Of a DNA stretch of 17,500 nt, positions 6,727 to 15,025 are shown one piece after another (positions within the stretch are counted from its first letter, which is position 1; each line of letters begins with the position of its first letter). Under the pieces are notes generated by a model that saw only the letters and a list, made by a program, of their open reading frames with translations, ran no database searches and was not told the origin of the DNA. This stretch comes from Nephromyces sp. MM_2019. Lineage: Eukaryota > Apicomplexa > Aconoidasida > Nephromycida. The DNA lies in contig JADHZB010000693.1 in the NCBI GenBank assembly GCA_015657535.1, forward strand, positions 1 to 17,500, written 5' to 3'. Both the position numbers and the translations under genes were made by a program.

Positions 6727-9232
6727 TATATATACTTATTAAACACCACACATCAATTACTTTTGCACACATATATATATTCATTTAAATATACACATTA
6801 TTTACCCTTAAAATCACGTGCAGCTTGCTCAGCCTCGCCCAAATCTTTGTAAGCACTGTTTGGAAAAATTTTTTCTTTCCGTGTTCTCTTACCCAAATTT
6901 TCTTCCCACCACATTACTCTGAAATAGCCCTAAAAAATAGAGGAGAAATGTGTGTAATTTATAACAAAATATGTTTAGATCTAAAGAATAGATTTAGAAA
7001 TACTTGGATATACAAAAGTGTGTAAAAATTTATATACTTTAACTGTATGAAATCTCATATACACACAAATTATAAATTCTTTATATATATTTATATATAT
7101 ACACACACTTGAAATGAATGCTTTGGAGATATATAAAGCATAATATATTTAATTAGGTGTATATAAAGTATAGAGATTGAATCATTGAGTATTTAGTGAA
7201 TTCTACAAATATGTAATATAACTATATACATATATATGTATGTGTAATCTGTAAAATTAATAAATACGTTGAGATATATATACATATATATATTGTGCAG
7301 TTATGTCAAAAAGACACACGAATTATACTCTTTTCACACAGTCAGAACACACACACGCTCTCGACATCCCATACATACACTTTCAACACACCCCACACAC
7401 ACATTCTCAACACCCCATACATACACTGTCAAAATACCTCCCCCATGCATTCTCAACACACCCCACACACACCCACCCACACATACACGCACACACACAC
7501 ACACATACACACATACACACCTTATTGTGTAGATACATTTTAGATTCAGTAGCTTGTAAATTTTTTCGAGGTGTACCTCGAGGTAATTTGGGTTTGGGGG
7601 GCATATGTTTATCACGATTATCTTCTTGTATTTTAAAGGGGCAAATTTTCTTATATTTAGATAGATGGTTACACAGTAGATCATCTGAATAATCAGAGTT
7701 TGAAGGTGTTTGTGTTTCTGCCTCACTATATTCATTATTTGCCTCTGAACCATACCAAGTATTTGAAGGGCTAGAAAGTGTGTGTAAATCATTTTTGGGG
7801 TTGTTCCATGTATTTGATGGGCTTATGTGTAAGTCATTGTTAGGATTACTCCATGTGTTATTTGAAGGGCTTGTGTGTAGTTCATTGTTGGGGTTGATCC
7901 ATGTATTATTTGAAGGGCTTGTGTGTAAATCATTGTTGGGTTTGATCCATGTATTTGAGGGGCTTGTGTGTAAATCATTATTAGAGTTTAATGGATGTGC
8001 ATAATAAGATGGATTGATTGGGTTATACTCTTGAGTTTCAACCTGTTGATCTTCCGAGGGTAAACGATTAGGTGTGTGATTTATTTGAAAATTGAAATCA
8101 TCAGATTTACCCCTACCATTTTCTAACACATAATCACATGGGTAATATTTTATTGTATCACACCCATAATAATTATGTACAACATTACCCTCATAACAAT
8201 CGGATTGTATGAATCTATCACCATGTGTAATAGCTATATTGTAATCTAATGAATACTGTAATATAGCCTTGATTGAAAATTGAAATAAATTCAAATCATT
8301 TGCTAATTTAATAATTTCACTTGATGATGAATGGTACATCTCTAATAACCTCTCATATGAATCTATAGCCTGTATCTGATATATGTATGTATACATATAT
8401 ATATATATATAATTATTTACACGCATTTTTGATACAACCATACAATTGTTTTGCCCTAGATAAATATCAACCTAATATACACACATACCCAAACCGACTT
8501 AATATACACACATACCCAAACCAACCTAATATACACACATACCCAAACCAACCTAATATACACACATACCCAAACCAACCTAATATACAAACTTCCTCAA
8601 ACCAATCTAATATATACAAATACCCAAACCAACCTAATATACACACATACCCAAACCAACCTAATATACAAACTTCCTCAAACCAATCTAATATATACAC
8701 ATAACCAAGCCAATCTGATATACACACATCAAACTAATGCATACACAACAACTTAGTGTACATACATCCCAACATCAAAAAACCAACCACACATAAAAAA
8801 CAACCACATATCAAAAATAAATACCTGTGGATAGGTGTGTATGATACGAATAATGATAATCCATTTAGAAAATATACTCATAGTCATATCAAATGAAGGG
8901 GTCCACTGTATATAATCAATTTGTTGAGGGTCAAAGGGACACACACATGGTTCATTAAAATTTTCAAGGCGTCTAAATGCATTTAAAGGGTATTTATCAA
9001 GTTCCATAGCCTCATAGGTTAAATTGATATCTTCAAAATCTCTATTTCCAATATTATGCTTCCAAATATATGATAATATCCTTTGTTTTAATAGGGGAAT
9101 CATTTCATTAATTGATATCCATTCATTGAAATTGAGATAAGGTACATCAAAATGAGGTTGATGATAAGTTTGTGTGTAATTCACAGGATCATTATAATAC
9201 AAAGAATTTTGAAAATAGATCGAATTCATATT
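5126..9232 (-). CDS. AP2-domain protein, probable transcription factor; six exons
   Basis: Six exons join in one frame: 9232-8825, 8375-7521, 6929-6806, 6416-6324, 5993-5818 and 5455-5126. This gives 661 residues and a TAA stop. Donors are GTATTT, GTGTGT, GTAAAT, GTAAGA and GTAAGT, all acceptors are AG, and phases match (0, 0, 1, 1, 0). Residues 1-250 look helical and polar. Residues 268-346 are five Asn/His/Ser-rich repeats. About 414-462 resembles an AP2 domain (SKMYLHNK|GYFRVMWW, GKRTRKEKIF, EAEQAARDF). Residues 482-496 are basic and could be a nuclear signal. The last 110 residues form an unrecognised helical region. The start is the first in-frame ATG. The frame stays open upstream to 9379 without an ATG, so an extra 5' exon is possible. 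AP2 proteins bind DNA in the nucleus and regulate transcription; the target is unknown. The intron 1 acceptor could instead be six bases further on (exon from 8369). Confidence 0.75.
5462..5562. repeat. Duplicated polypyrimidine segment at the intron 5 acceptor
   Basis: On the plus strand TGTGTATGAGGGTGGAGGGGG (about 5466-5486) recurs as TGTGTATGAGAGAGGAGGGGG at about 5533-5553, roughly 66 bp away. On the coding strand these become C/T-rich tracts, the nearer lying just before the acceptor at 5456. Confidence 0.75.
5573..5790. repeat. 62-64 bp tandem repeat, about 3.5 copies, in intron 5
   Basis: TTGAAATTGGTC recurs at 5637, 5701 and 5763, each time preceded by TTATTTAAT and followed by AAATA(A/T) and TG-rich sequence. 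The two right-hand copies are nearly identical, sharing TTATTTAATCCAGTTGTATG. A weaker copy starts at about 5573. Confidence 0.9.
5994..6323 (-). other. Intron 4 of the AP2-like gene
   Basis: The donor is AAAAA|GTAAGA at 6323 and the acceptor TATGATAG at 5994, phase 1. The split codon is A|GG (Arg). It is mainly AT-rich and is the only intron of this gene without an obvious tandem array; a short TGTGTATGTGTATG run precedes the acceptor on the coding strand. Confidence 0.75.
6435..6570. repeat. 27-bp tandem repeat, about five copies, in intron 3
   Basis: The landmark CAGATATCTATATATAAT recurs at 6442, 6469, 6496 and 6523, exactly 27 bp apart, with a diverged fifth copy at 6550 (CATATATCTATATATATC). 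ACACACA sequence fills the space between landmarks. Confidence 0.9.
6617..6790. repeat. 81-bp duplication with long (AT)n tracts, in intron 3
   Basis: The phrase CACACATCAATTA occurs at 6666 and 6747, 81 bp apart. Each copy is preceded by a CATATATAC block and a long (AT)n tract of different length, and a partial third copy starts at about 6767. The (AT)n tracts at 6621-6643 and 6690-6723 are likely to be length-variable. Confidence 0.8.
6806..7544 (-). other. AP2-like DNA-binding domain, split by intron 2
   Basis: The domain covers residues about 414-462 and is encoded by 7544-7521 plus 6929-6806. Features shared with apicomplexan AP2 domains are an aromatic-Arg-Val-x-Trp strand (YFRVMWW), a glycine turn followed by basic residues (LGKRTRKEK), the IF of the third strand, and an alanine-rich amphipathic helix (EAEQAARDFK). 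The Gly-Val-Tyr/Trp start of a typical domain is replaced by KMYLHNK, so the first strand is weak. The intron falls between strands 1 and 2. The match is from memory of the family pattern and was not computed. Confidence 0.65.
6930..7520 (-). other. Intron 2 of the AP2-like gene, with CA/C-rich repeats
   Basis: The donor is AATAAG|GTGTGTATG at 7520 and the acceptor TATTTTTTAG at 6930. The donor-proximal 200 bases are a degenerate repeat of about 22-26 bp on the plus strand (phrases such as TTCTCAACAC, CCCATACATACAC, CCCACACACAC) at about 7335-7470, then (CA)n to 7520. The remaining sequence is AT-rich with (TA)n near 7085 and 7275-7290. The donor itself is embedded in a GTGTGTATG repeat on the coding strand. 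Confidence 0.75.
7746..7982 (-). repeat. Coding tandem repeat of 15-17 residues, five copies
   Basis: Within exon 2 (residues 268-346) are five units of the form NNDLHTSPSNNTWINP. They measure 15, 16, 16, 15 and 17 residues, and length differences are whole codons. The LH-T-SPSN and TW positions are nearly invariant. The last unit has an inserted LS and ends in YGS. SP dipeptides in each unit could be phosphorylation sites, which is an inference. The repeat is also visible in the DNA as a 45-51 bp period, so copy number may vary between isolates. Confidence 0.9.
8376..8824 (-). other. Intron 1 of the AP2-like gene
   Basis: The donor is CACAG|GTATTT at 8824 and the acceptor TATATCAG at 8376 (alternative ATACAG at 8370). 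Both acceptors keep phase 0. More than half of the intron is a 27-bp array. On the transcribed strand the array is GU-rich. Confidence 0.75.
8474..8716. repeat. 27-bp minisatellite, nine complete units, in intron 1
   Basis: Nine units of exactly 27 bp run from 8474 to 8716 without an indel, followed by a partial tenth. The plus-strand unit is AATATACACACATACCC then AAACCAACCT. Units 5-6 and 8-9 carry the same paired variants (ACAAACTTCCTC then TATATACAA/C), so units 4-6 and 7-9 form an 81-bp higher-order repeat. Because 27 is divisible by three the array is open in both directions, which creates false open frames. Confidence 0.95.
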
Positions 9233-9344
9233 TACATAATTAGGTGTATATACATATAATGAACGTTTTATCAATTGGTTAGTATGTTTGTGTGTGTGTA
9301 GAAGGTAGCTAGGGAGTGCGGAAGGGTGGGTATTTATATATAAG

Positions 9345-9500
9345 TTGGTTGTGTGTGTATAGGTTGGTTTGAGATGTGTTTATTTAGGTTGGTTGTGTTT
9401 GGGGAGGTTGGCTTGAGATGTGTTTGTGTAGGTTCGAATGAGATCTATGTGTTAAGTTTTGATAAATGTGTGTGTAGGTTGGATTGAGATGTATGTATGC
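9345..9500. repeat. AGGTTGG repeats upstream of the AP2-like gene
   Basis: On the plus strand AGGTTGGTTTGAGATGTGTT or variants occur at 9361, 9405, 9430 (diverged) and 9476, mixed with TTGGTTGTGTGTGTATA. The unit resembles the reverse complement of the 27-bp intron 1 unit (AGGTTGGTTTGGGTATGTG), so the same family flanks exon 1 in opposite orientation. Confidence 0.65.
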
Positions 9501-10923
9501 AAGTTTTGGTACAAGTCTATGTGAATCTGGAATGTGGTTTAAGTTGGGTAATAATGAAAGTCTAATGTGTAAAGAGTAAGTTTAATCAAAAACAAATGTC
9601 ATACAAAATGTAGGTTCCTCAAAAATTTTTTCTCTATTCAAAATAAAATTACATGCACACTAAATATATAAAAAATTTACTATAATCATAGTAAAAAAAA
9701 ATATAGGCCTATTTAATAGTGCTAAAACACTATTTTGAAATCAATTTGGTATATGAAATATCCACAATAATTCAATAATTGTGTGTTAAAAAATCTTAAT
9801 GTGTGTGTGTTGTAAAATATATCAAATATTATATCCTATCAAGATATACACCATGAGCAATCGAGCTACAATATGTGTGTTACAGGATTCTAATAAGGAT
9901 TTGTATGTATAAAATTTATCATGGAAGCATTAAAATAAAATAAAAGTAATGCAATTATAAGTGTGCAATAAATTAAATAGGGGTGCACACTATAGGAAAT
10001 ATATAATCATTCTAAGTCAGTATGTAGAGGGCAAGTGTATCCGTAGGTATATTCATATACAGATCAATTACTATAAATTCATAAATACACACACATATAT
10101 GTGTTCAAACACATGTATAGGTAATGTATATATAAGATGTGTCCGCACATAAAATAACTCTAAATATACATATAGTTATAAAATTCTGAACTATATCCTT
10201 TATATATACACACGCGCATGGGTTGGTAGGGATTAGAGGGCCCAGGTATAATTGTGTATAGGGTGTGTATGTGTGTGTATAGAGTATTATGTGCGTGTAG
10301 AAAGTGTATATATGTATAGAAAGTGTAGTTGTTGGTGATAAAAGTATAATACTAAGTAAGTGACCTTTCTCAAGGGTTACACTTTCTTATACTTGTTAAT
10401 GTCACAAATATTGTAAAATGAGTGAAGAGTAATAGTGTAATATCATAATAGAGTTTATATGATAATAAATATACGATAGACACAAAGCAATATAGTGAAT
10501 ACGATGCTCAGTATAGAAAATGTAAAGGGTGAACACATATACATTCATAAAAATAGTTGAAATATTTGGTATATAAATTTTGTTATTTTTTGTTTGTTTT
10601 TTTTTTGGGTAAAATTGTGCGAACCTCTTTGATTGATTTTTGTAAACAAATGCTTATGACTCGAATGTATATATATGTATATATATATATTTAAAAAAAG
10701 TTTTATCTATTCAAAGATATATATGTATATATATGTATATATATACAGGTGTGTGTGTTTTCAGCATAGCGAAAACTGATTTCTATGTATATGGAAAATT
10801 GGAATTGTTAGTATATTTATTTGGAGACATTTACACACATTTGATTTATATTTAACTTTTGAATTTTTTTTTTTTTTGAAGACAAAATGATGTCTAATAT
10901 TAATAGTATGCATTGACCATGTT
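9501..10923. other. Intergenic AT-rich sequence with TG/TA repeats
   Basis: No coding region is visible. It includes TG-rich stretches at 10260-10330, (TA)n with TATATGTATATATATG at 10665-10750, T-runs at 10591-10604 and 10864-10877, and a small self-complementary element ACACATATATGTGT near 10090. Together with the island that follows, it separates the two larger genes. Confidence 0.5.
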
Positions 10924-11345
10924 TATGGGTAGGTGGATATGTATGAATGTGTGTGTGTCTGTGCATATGAATGTGCGTGTGTGTGTGAGAAAAAGGGTGT
11001 GCGTGTGTGTATGTGGGTGGTTGTGAGTGGGTGGGGTGTGCGTGTGCGTGTGCGTGTGTGTTGATCTGTAGGTTTGTGGGTGTGATTAGGACTTGGCCGG
11101 GTGCGTTTGATTGAATGTGGGTTCGTGTGTGTGTGTGCGTCTACGTGTGCGTGTGTGTAGAGTTAGCATGAATGTGTTAGCGTGTTAGTATTGGTATGTG
11201 TGGGTATGTAGGGTTTGCGTGGCGTGGGCGTTTTAGTGTAGGTAGATGTGGGGAGTTGGTCTGTTTGGGTCTGTGTTGTGTCTGTGTGCTTACATAGATT
11301 TTGTTGTGTTTATCTTAATGCGTGTTTGTAGCTTGGTGTGTGTAA
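10924..11345. repeat. G- and TG-rich island
   Basis: For about 400 bases the plus strand is mostly G and T, with (TG)n, GTGCGTGTGCGTGTGCGTG and G-runs such as GTGGGTGGTTGTGAGTGGGTG (about 11019-11039). It is much richer in G than the rest of the window and almost free of C. No open frame of ordinary composition is present on either strand. Confidence 0.8.
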
Positions 11346-12978
11346 TTTGGTATATATTTTTTCATACTTTTAATTTGGTGTTTATACAGTCATATATTTA
11401 TTACAGCTGAAAACAATGTATCACTTTGTATCAAGGACGATTTAACTGTCTAATAATTAGAGCTTGTGCATCTTGTTTACATCAATTTAACATGTGAAAA
11501 AGGGCGTTTAAATATCAACTATATATATATATTCTTTATTATTCTCAAATTTGAAGTATCTCATATATTTTTTTTAATCCATTAAAAGCAATTATAAAAT
11601 CACCCTGAAATTTCTAACATTTAATCGAATCACACATACATTAATTTTGATTTTCATATTTTTACTGTAAAAATGTGAAAAGTAGGTTAGCTAGAACTAT
11701 ATAGTATATGTGAGTTAGGCTATACAATATAAAATGTTTAAAATGAAACTTGATTAAATCCACCAAACTATTTTACTTGGATTATCGAATCTATAATGTT
11801 TATAATAAGTCTTCATTAGCTAGAAATTATGTAAATTAAGTTATAACTTTACACTCATGCATATATATAGTGTAAGATTAGATACAAACCTTAGTCATAT
11901 ATTTACAGTTTGATGGTTTTAATATTCTTTTAAAATTGTAATATAATGTTTCTGTGATAAGTATTATGTACAAATTAGATTATTTTTACCGAAATCACGA
12001 GCACAGTAAATAATTCTAACTGGCTTAAAAATTCAATTAAAAATAAGAAAAAAAAAAGAGTAGGAATTGTTTTGTTGATGGTGTTTTATATAAGAATGTG
12101 TTAAATAAAACTAATAGTGAGAGTTTAAGTTTTATCAATAGTCAAATCAGTAGAATTATATGATACTAAAAACGAATATACTATCTTTTTGCTAAAAAAA
12201 TATGTTTAGTTAATTTAATAACTAAAACTAATAAAGTCATATTAATACTAATCCCTCTACTACAAGATTAGGTGTGACTTTGATATTAAAAATAGTAAGA
12301 CACATTGGATAGCATTTGTAAAAAAGTAAATATAATAATAATAATAAAAAATGGTTTCCAATAATTTCATTTGAATAGATATAAACATCTATCGATACCA
12401 AATGTGGTGGTTATAAAATGGTTTTAAATTTGATAAAAAATGGGTACAAAAATTCGATAGGTGATTCTTTTATTTTAAAATTATAGTAAAATAGATATAC
12501 TATGTATAATTAATTGGTCACTGTAGTTAAATTATCATATTTATCTTTAAGAGTACATGTTGTTATAATTTTAAAAAACGGCTGAAACTTAAAAATGATA
12601 ATTGTTGTACATATTATAAATAAGAGCTATTTATAATAATAATCTTGTAAAGCTAACTCAATGTGTGTGAGGATGTTTAGATTTGAGTTTTAGGAATCAA
12701 AGATATTATTATATATAATATCTCAAAATTTTGAGGAATCAGTTTGTGGTGGAATATATAATAGCGTCTGGGGGGTATTAGTTTAACTATGAACCTTTAA
12801 TAAACTTTATAATTAATTTCCAGTAAGTAGTAGTTGTACAAAATGATATCAATTACTCACCTTTACTGATAATTATACATTATTTCTCATATTGTAAAAG
12901 TTTCATTAACACGAAGTCTAGTCACTAAGTTAAACGTCAATCTTGTATCAAAATCGTTTAAGCGTGTAACATACTCTA
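11346..12978. other. Intergenic AT-rich sequence, few repeats
   Basis: Apart from short A/T runs, an (AATA)n-like stretch at 12330-12348 and an (AT)n run near 11519, the sequence is non-repetitive. Frames close often. It is the 3' flank of the minus-strand gene ending at 12979. One strong donor-like sequence (AAAG|GTGAGT on the minus strand, about 12855) has no convincing exon attached. Confidence 0.5.
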
Positions 12979-14844
12979 TTATCTTATTATATTAGATGAA
13001 AATCTTTTGAATATACTTGAGCCTTTTTTCTTCTTTGGAATCTGGTTAGTTTCGGTAGTGTATTTTTGAGGTGACTTCCCAGATTCATCCTGAGAAGCCT
13101 GTTGTGAAATATTCACATTATGTTCATCGTCTAGATGCTCGACATATTCTTCTAGAGTTTGTTGAGGTAGCTCGGGTACCAAAGTACTGTAGTCAGTGTT
13201 GACATTTGCATGATAGAGTTGATTTGAATTTTTATGATTTTCTATGCCCGGGTTGTATGCATAAACGTTAGGAGATTCATAATTCATTATCTCCTCTATA
13301 GATTGACTGCCATTTGGGGAGCTAGAGTTATGGTAGCTATTAAATTGATTTGAATTGCTGAAATAAGAGTGCTTATAATGGAATCGATTCAAATTATTAG
13401 ATTCAAAATATTCATCGCAGGGTAAATCATAGTTTGAATCACTGTTTTCTTGGGAACTCGATGTAGTAGTAATCTTGAGAGGAGTATTAATACTGTTTTG
13501 GGATGAATAAGGGTTATATAAAATTTTATTCTCATTATTTGATTGTTTTAAGTCACTTGGTGGGTAATTATTATCTGTATTCGTTTTTACATTCTCCTTG
13601 CTTGTAAAGCTTTTGCCGTCAATTTTGATCTCATATTTTATGTTTCCTGATTTTTTACTTTTATGCCCTGATTGCTTTGTAGAATTTTTCTTAGGTGACT
13701 TCTTTTCTTCTTTCTTAGATTGATTGTTGATTTTTGTGGCAGATAAAAACTTTTTCGGGTCAATTGTATCAGGTAAGAAAGATTTGGGTGGGGGATTCTG
13801 CATTTCACTGTTTTCTGCGCCTTCAGCTAGCTTAATCTTCAACTTAATTAGCTCATGCATAAAGTCATCAGCTTCCTCTTTTATTATTTTATTCTGTTCC
13901 AATAAACTCATTATACGGCTTTCATAACTTTTTTTTTCCTCAGAAAATTCTTCGGAAAGGGTATTAGTCTGTTTTATAAGTTGTTCATTACTCTTTTTCA
14001 GAGCCTCAATTTCACCGATTTTTTCTAGTGATGATTTACTGAATTCAGAGTTTGATCTTTCTTCTGACAATGCCTTGTATTGCTCTGATAGAAATTGTAG
14101 CTCTGCATTTTTTTCTTGAGACACTTTCTCCAATGTACCTTTTAATCTGTTTACCTGCTGTTTGAGTTTCTTGTTGTTTTCGTTGTAATATGTTGCCTTG
14201 TATTTAAGATCATTTATTATTTCAGTTTTATGGTGTAAATCACCCTGTAATTTTTCGAACCAAAAGTGTGCCTCGTGTAGCCGAGATTGTAGCTCGTATA
14301 AATTTTCTACGTTTTCTATGTCTCGGAATAAGTCATCGAATGTTTTCCTTTTTATAAATAAGTCATCGTGTGTTGAATCTGTTTGTAGGTTAAAACTTGT
14401 CTGATATTGCAGGCTGTCTAATCTGGATGAAGAAATCTTCCCATATGGTTTTAGACGATCAAAGTTGGAGTAAAAAGAAGAAGGAGAGTTGTAGGTCGAA
14501 GTTGATATTGGGGATTGATCGAGATCATCATATGTTGCTCCAGTTGTAGCCTCGGCCTCTTGCTTGAATCTCAAATGGTCTCCATTTTCAAAATCTTTGA
14601 CTCCATTCCCTTTACCGTGGAATGAGAAATTGGAGAGTGTGTGGTTAGAAAGAGGGTTGACTTGTACATAGTCACCGTCCAGTAGCTCGTGCTTCTGGTC
14701 ATATTTCAAAGATAGTGGAGAGGGTGAGGACTCAAAACCAACGGAAAACGGAGGTGAACTGTGTGATTGTTTAAAATTATATTTTCCGAAGCACTGAGGA
14801 CCAGTTGCTGATGGTAAGGAGGAAGAGCGATTGAGGGCTTGCAT
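12979..14844 (-). CDS. Coiled-coil protein of unknown function
   Basis: This is one uninterrupted frame of 621 residues from the first in-frame ATG (14844-14842, MQALNRSSSLPS) to TAA at 12981-12979. It is more balanced in base composition than its flanks. Residues 1-165 are Ser/Pro/Phe/Asn-rich and look disordered. Residues about 168-348 form a strongly charged coiled coil (for example LKQQVNRLKGTLEKVSQEKN). Then comes a Lys/Ser-rich patch (about 375-405), a long Asn/Ser/Tyr-rich segment, and a basic C-terminus (IPKKKKGSSIFKRFSSNIIR, the last 20 residues). No signal peptide, membrane segment or catalytic motif is visible. A cytoskeletal or scaffold role would fit but is only a guess. The frame is open for about 30 codons upstream of the ATG to a TGA at 14943-14941, so a 5' exon joined at TACTTTAG (acceptor at 14933) is possible and would add residues such as YNPFSISINYSPVGNV. 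Confidence 0.85.
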   Translation of the reverse strand: MQALNRSSSLPSATGPQCFGKYNFKQSHSSPPFSVGFESSPSPLSLKYDQKHELLDGDYVQVNPLSNHTLSNFSFHGKGNGVKDFENGDHLRFKQEAEATTGATYDDLDQSPISTSTYNSPSSFYSNFDRLKPYGKISSSRLDSLQYQTSFNLQTDSTHDDLFIKRKTFDDLFRDIENVENLYELQSRLHEAHFWFEKLQGDLHHKTEIINDLKYKATYYNENNKKLKQQVNRLKGTLEKVSQEKNAELQFLSEQYKALSEERSNSEFSKSSLEKIGEIEALKKSNEQLIKQTNTLSEEFSEEKKSYESRIMSLLEQNKIIKEEADDFMHELIKLKIKLAEGAENSEMQNPPPKSFLPDTIDPKKFLSATKINNQSKKEEKKSPKKNSTKQSGHKSKKSGNIKYEIKIDGKSFTSKENVKTNTDNNYPPSDLKQSNNENKILYNPYSSQNSINTPLKITTTSSSQENSDSNYDLPCDEYFESNNLNRFHYKHSYFSNSNQFNSYHNSSSPNGSQSIEEIMNYESPNVYAYNPGIENHKNSNQLYHANVNTDYSTLVPELPQQTLEEYVEHLDDEHNVNISQQASQDESGKSPQKYTTETNQIPKKKKGSSIFKRFSSNIIR

Positions 14845-14894
14845 TACCTCTGGTACATTTCCTACTGGAGAATAATTTATAGATATTGAAAATG

Positions 14895-15025
14895 GGTTAT
14901 ATATATGTTCCAAATATGTTATATATACTTTCCTAAAGTATCATATATCATATATATGTTCCACCTATTTCATGTTCATAAATTTCAAATATGTTTATGA
15001 TTTCTAAATATGTGTGTGTTCCATA
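14895..15025. repeat. Degenerate GGAACATATAT repeats upstream of the coiled-coil gene
   Basis: On the minus strand TATATGGAACACACACATATTT, AGGTGGAACATATATATG and ATTTGGAACATATATATA follow each other between about 15022 and 14899. The last copy overlaps the open frame upstream of the ATG at 14844. This favours a start at 14844, because the 5' extension would be partly encoded by the repeat. Confidence 0.6.

Larger units (their letters stand above)
6417..6805 (-). other. Intron 3 of the AP2-like gene
   Basis: The donor is AAGG|GTAAATA at 6805 and the acceptor ATATTTTAG at 6417, phase 1. The split codon is G|CA (Ala). Almost all of the intron is two tandem arrays, described separately. Confidence 0.75.

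Noticed and set aside
7303..7792. Several overlapping open frames on both strands, rich in His/Thr/Pro or Cys/Val.
   Set aside because: They are translations of the CA/TG repeats in intron 2 and the antisense of exon 2. Only the minus-strand frame ending at the donor at 7521 fits a spliced gene.
7780..8004. Open frame on the plus strand with repeated leucine-rich peptides.
   Set aside because: It is the antisense of the coding repeat in exon 2.
6435..8716. Regular 27-bp repeats resembling a CRISPR array.
   Set aside because: Repeats are directly adjacent with no unique spacers, the DNA is eukaryotic, and no cas genes are present.
8387..8727. Repetitive peptides on both strands (NIHTYPNQP on plus, YVCILGWFG on minus).
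   Set aside because: A 27-bp array without indels is open in several frames by arithmetic. It lies in intron 1, out of frame with the neighbouring exons, and has no start or splice context of its own.
12845..12870. Strong donor-like site AAAG|GTGAGT on the minus strand.
   Set aside because: The preceding sequence has stops in all frames close by and lies after the stop of the coiled-coil gene. It could only be a 3' untranslated splice site.
13724..14404. Two short plus-strand open frames inside the coiled-coil gene.
   Set aside because: They are antisense shadows of the 621-residue minus-strand frame.
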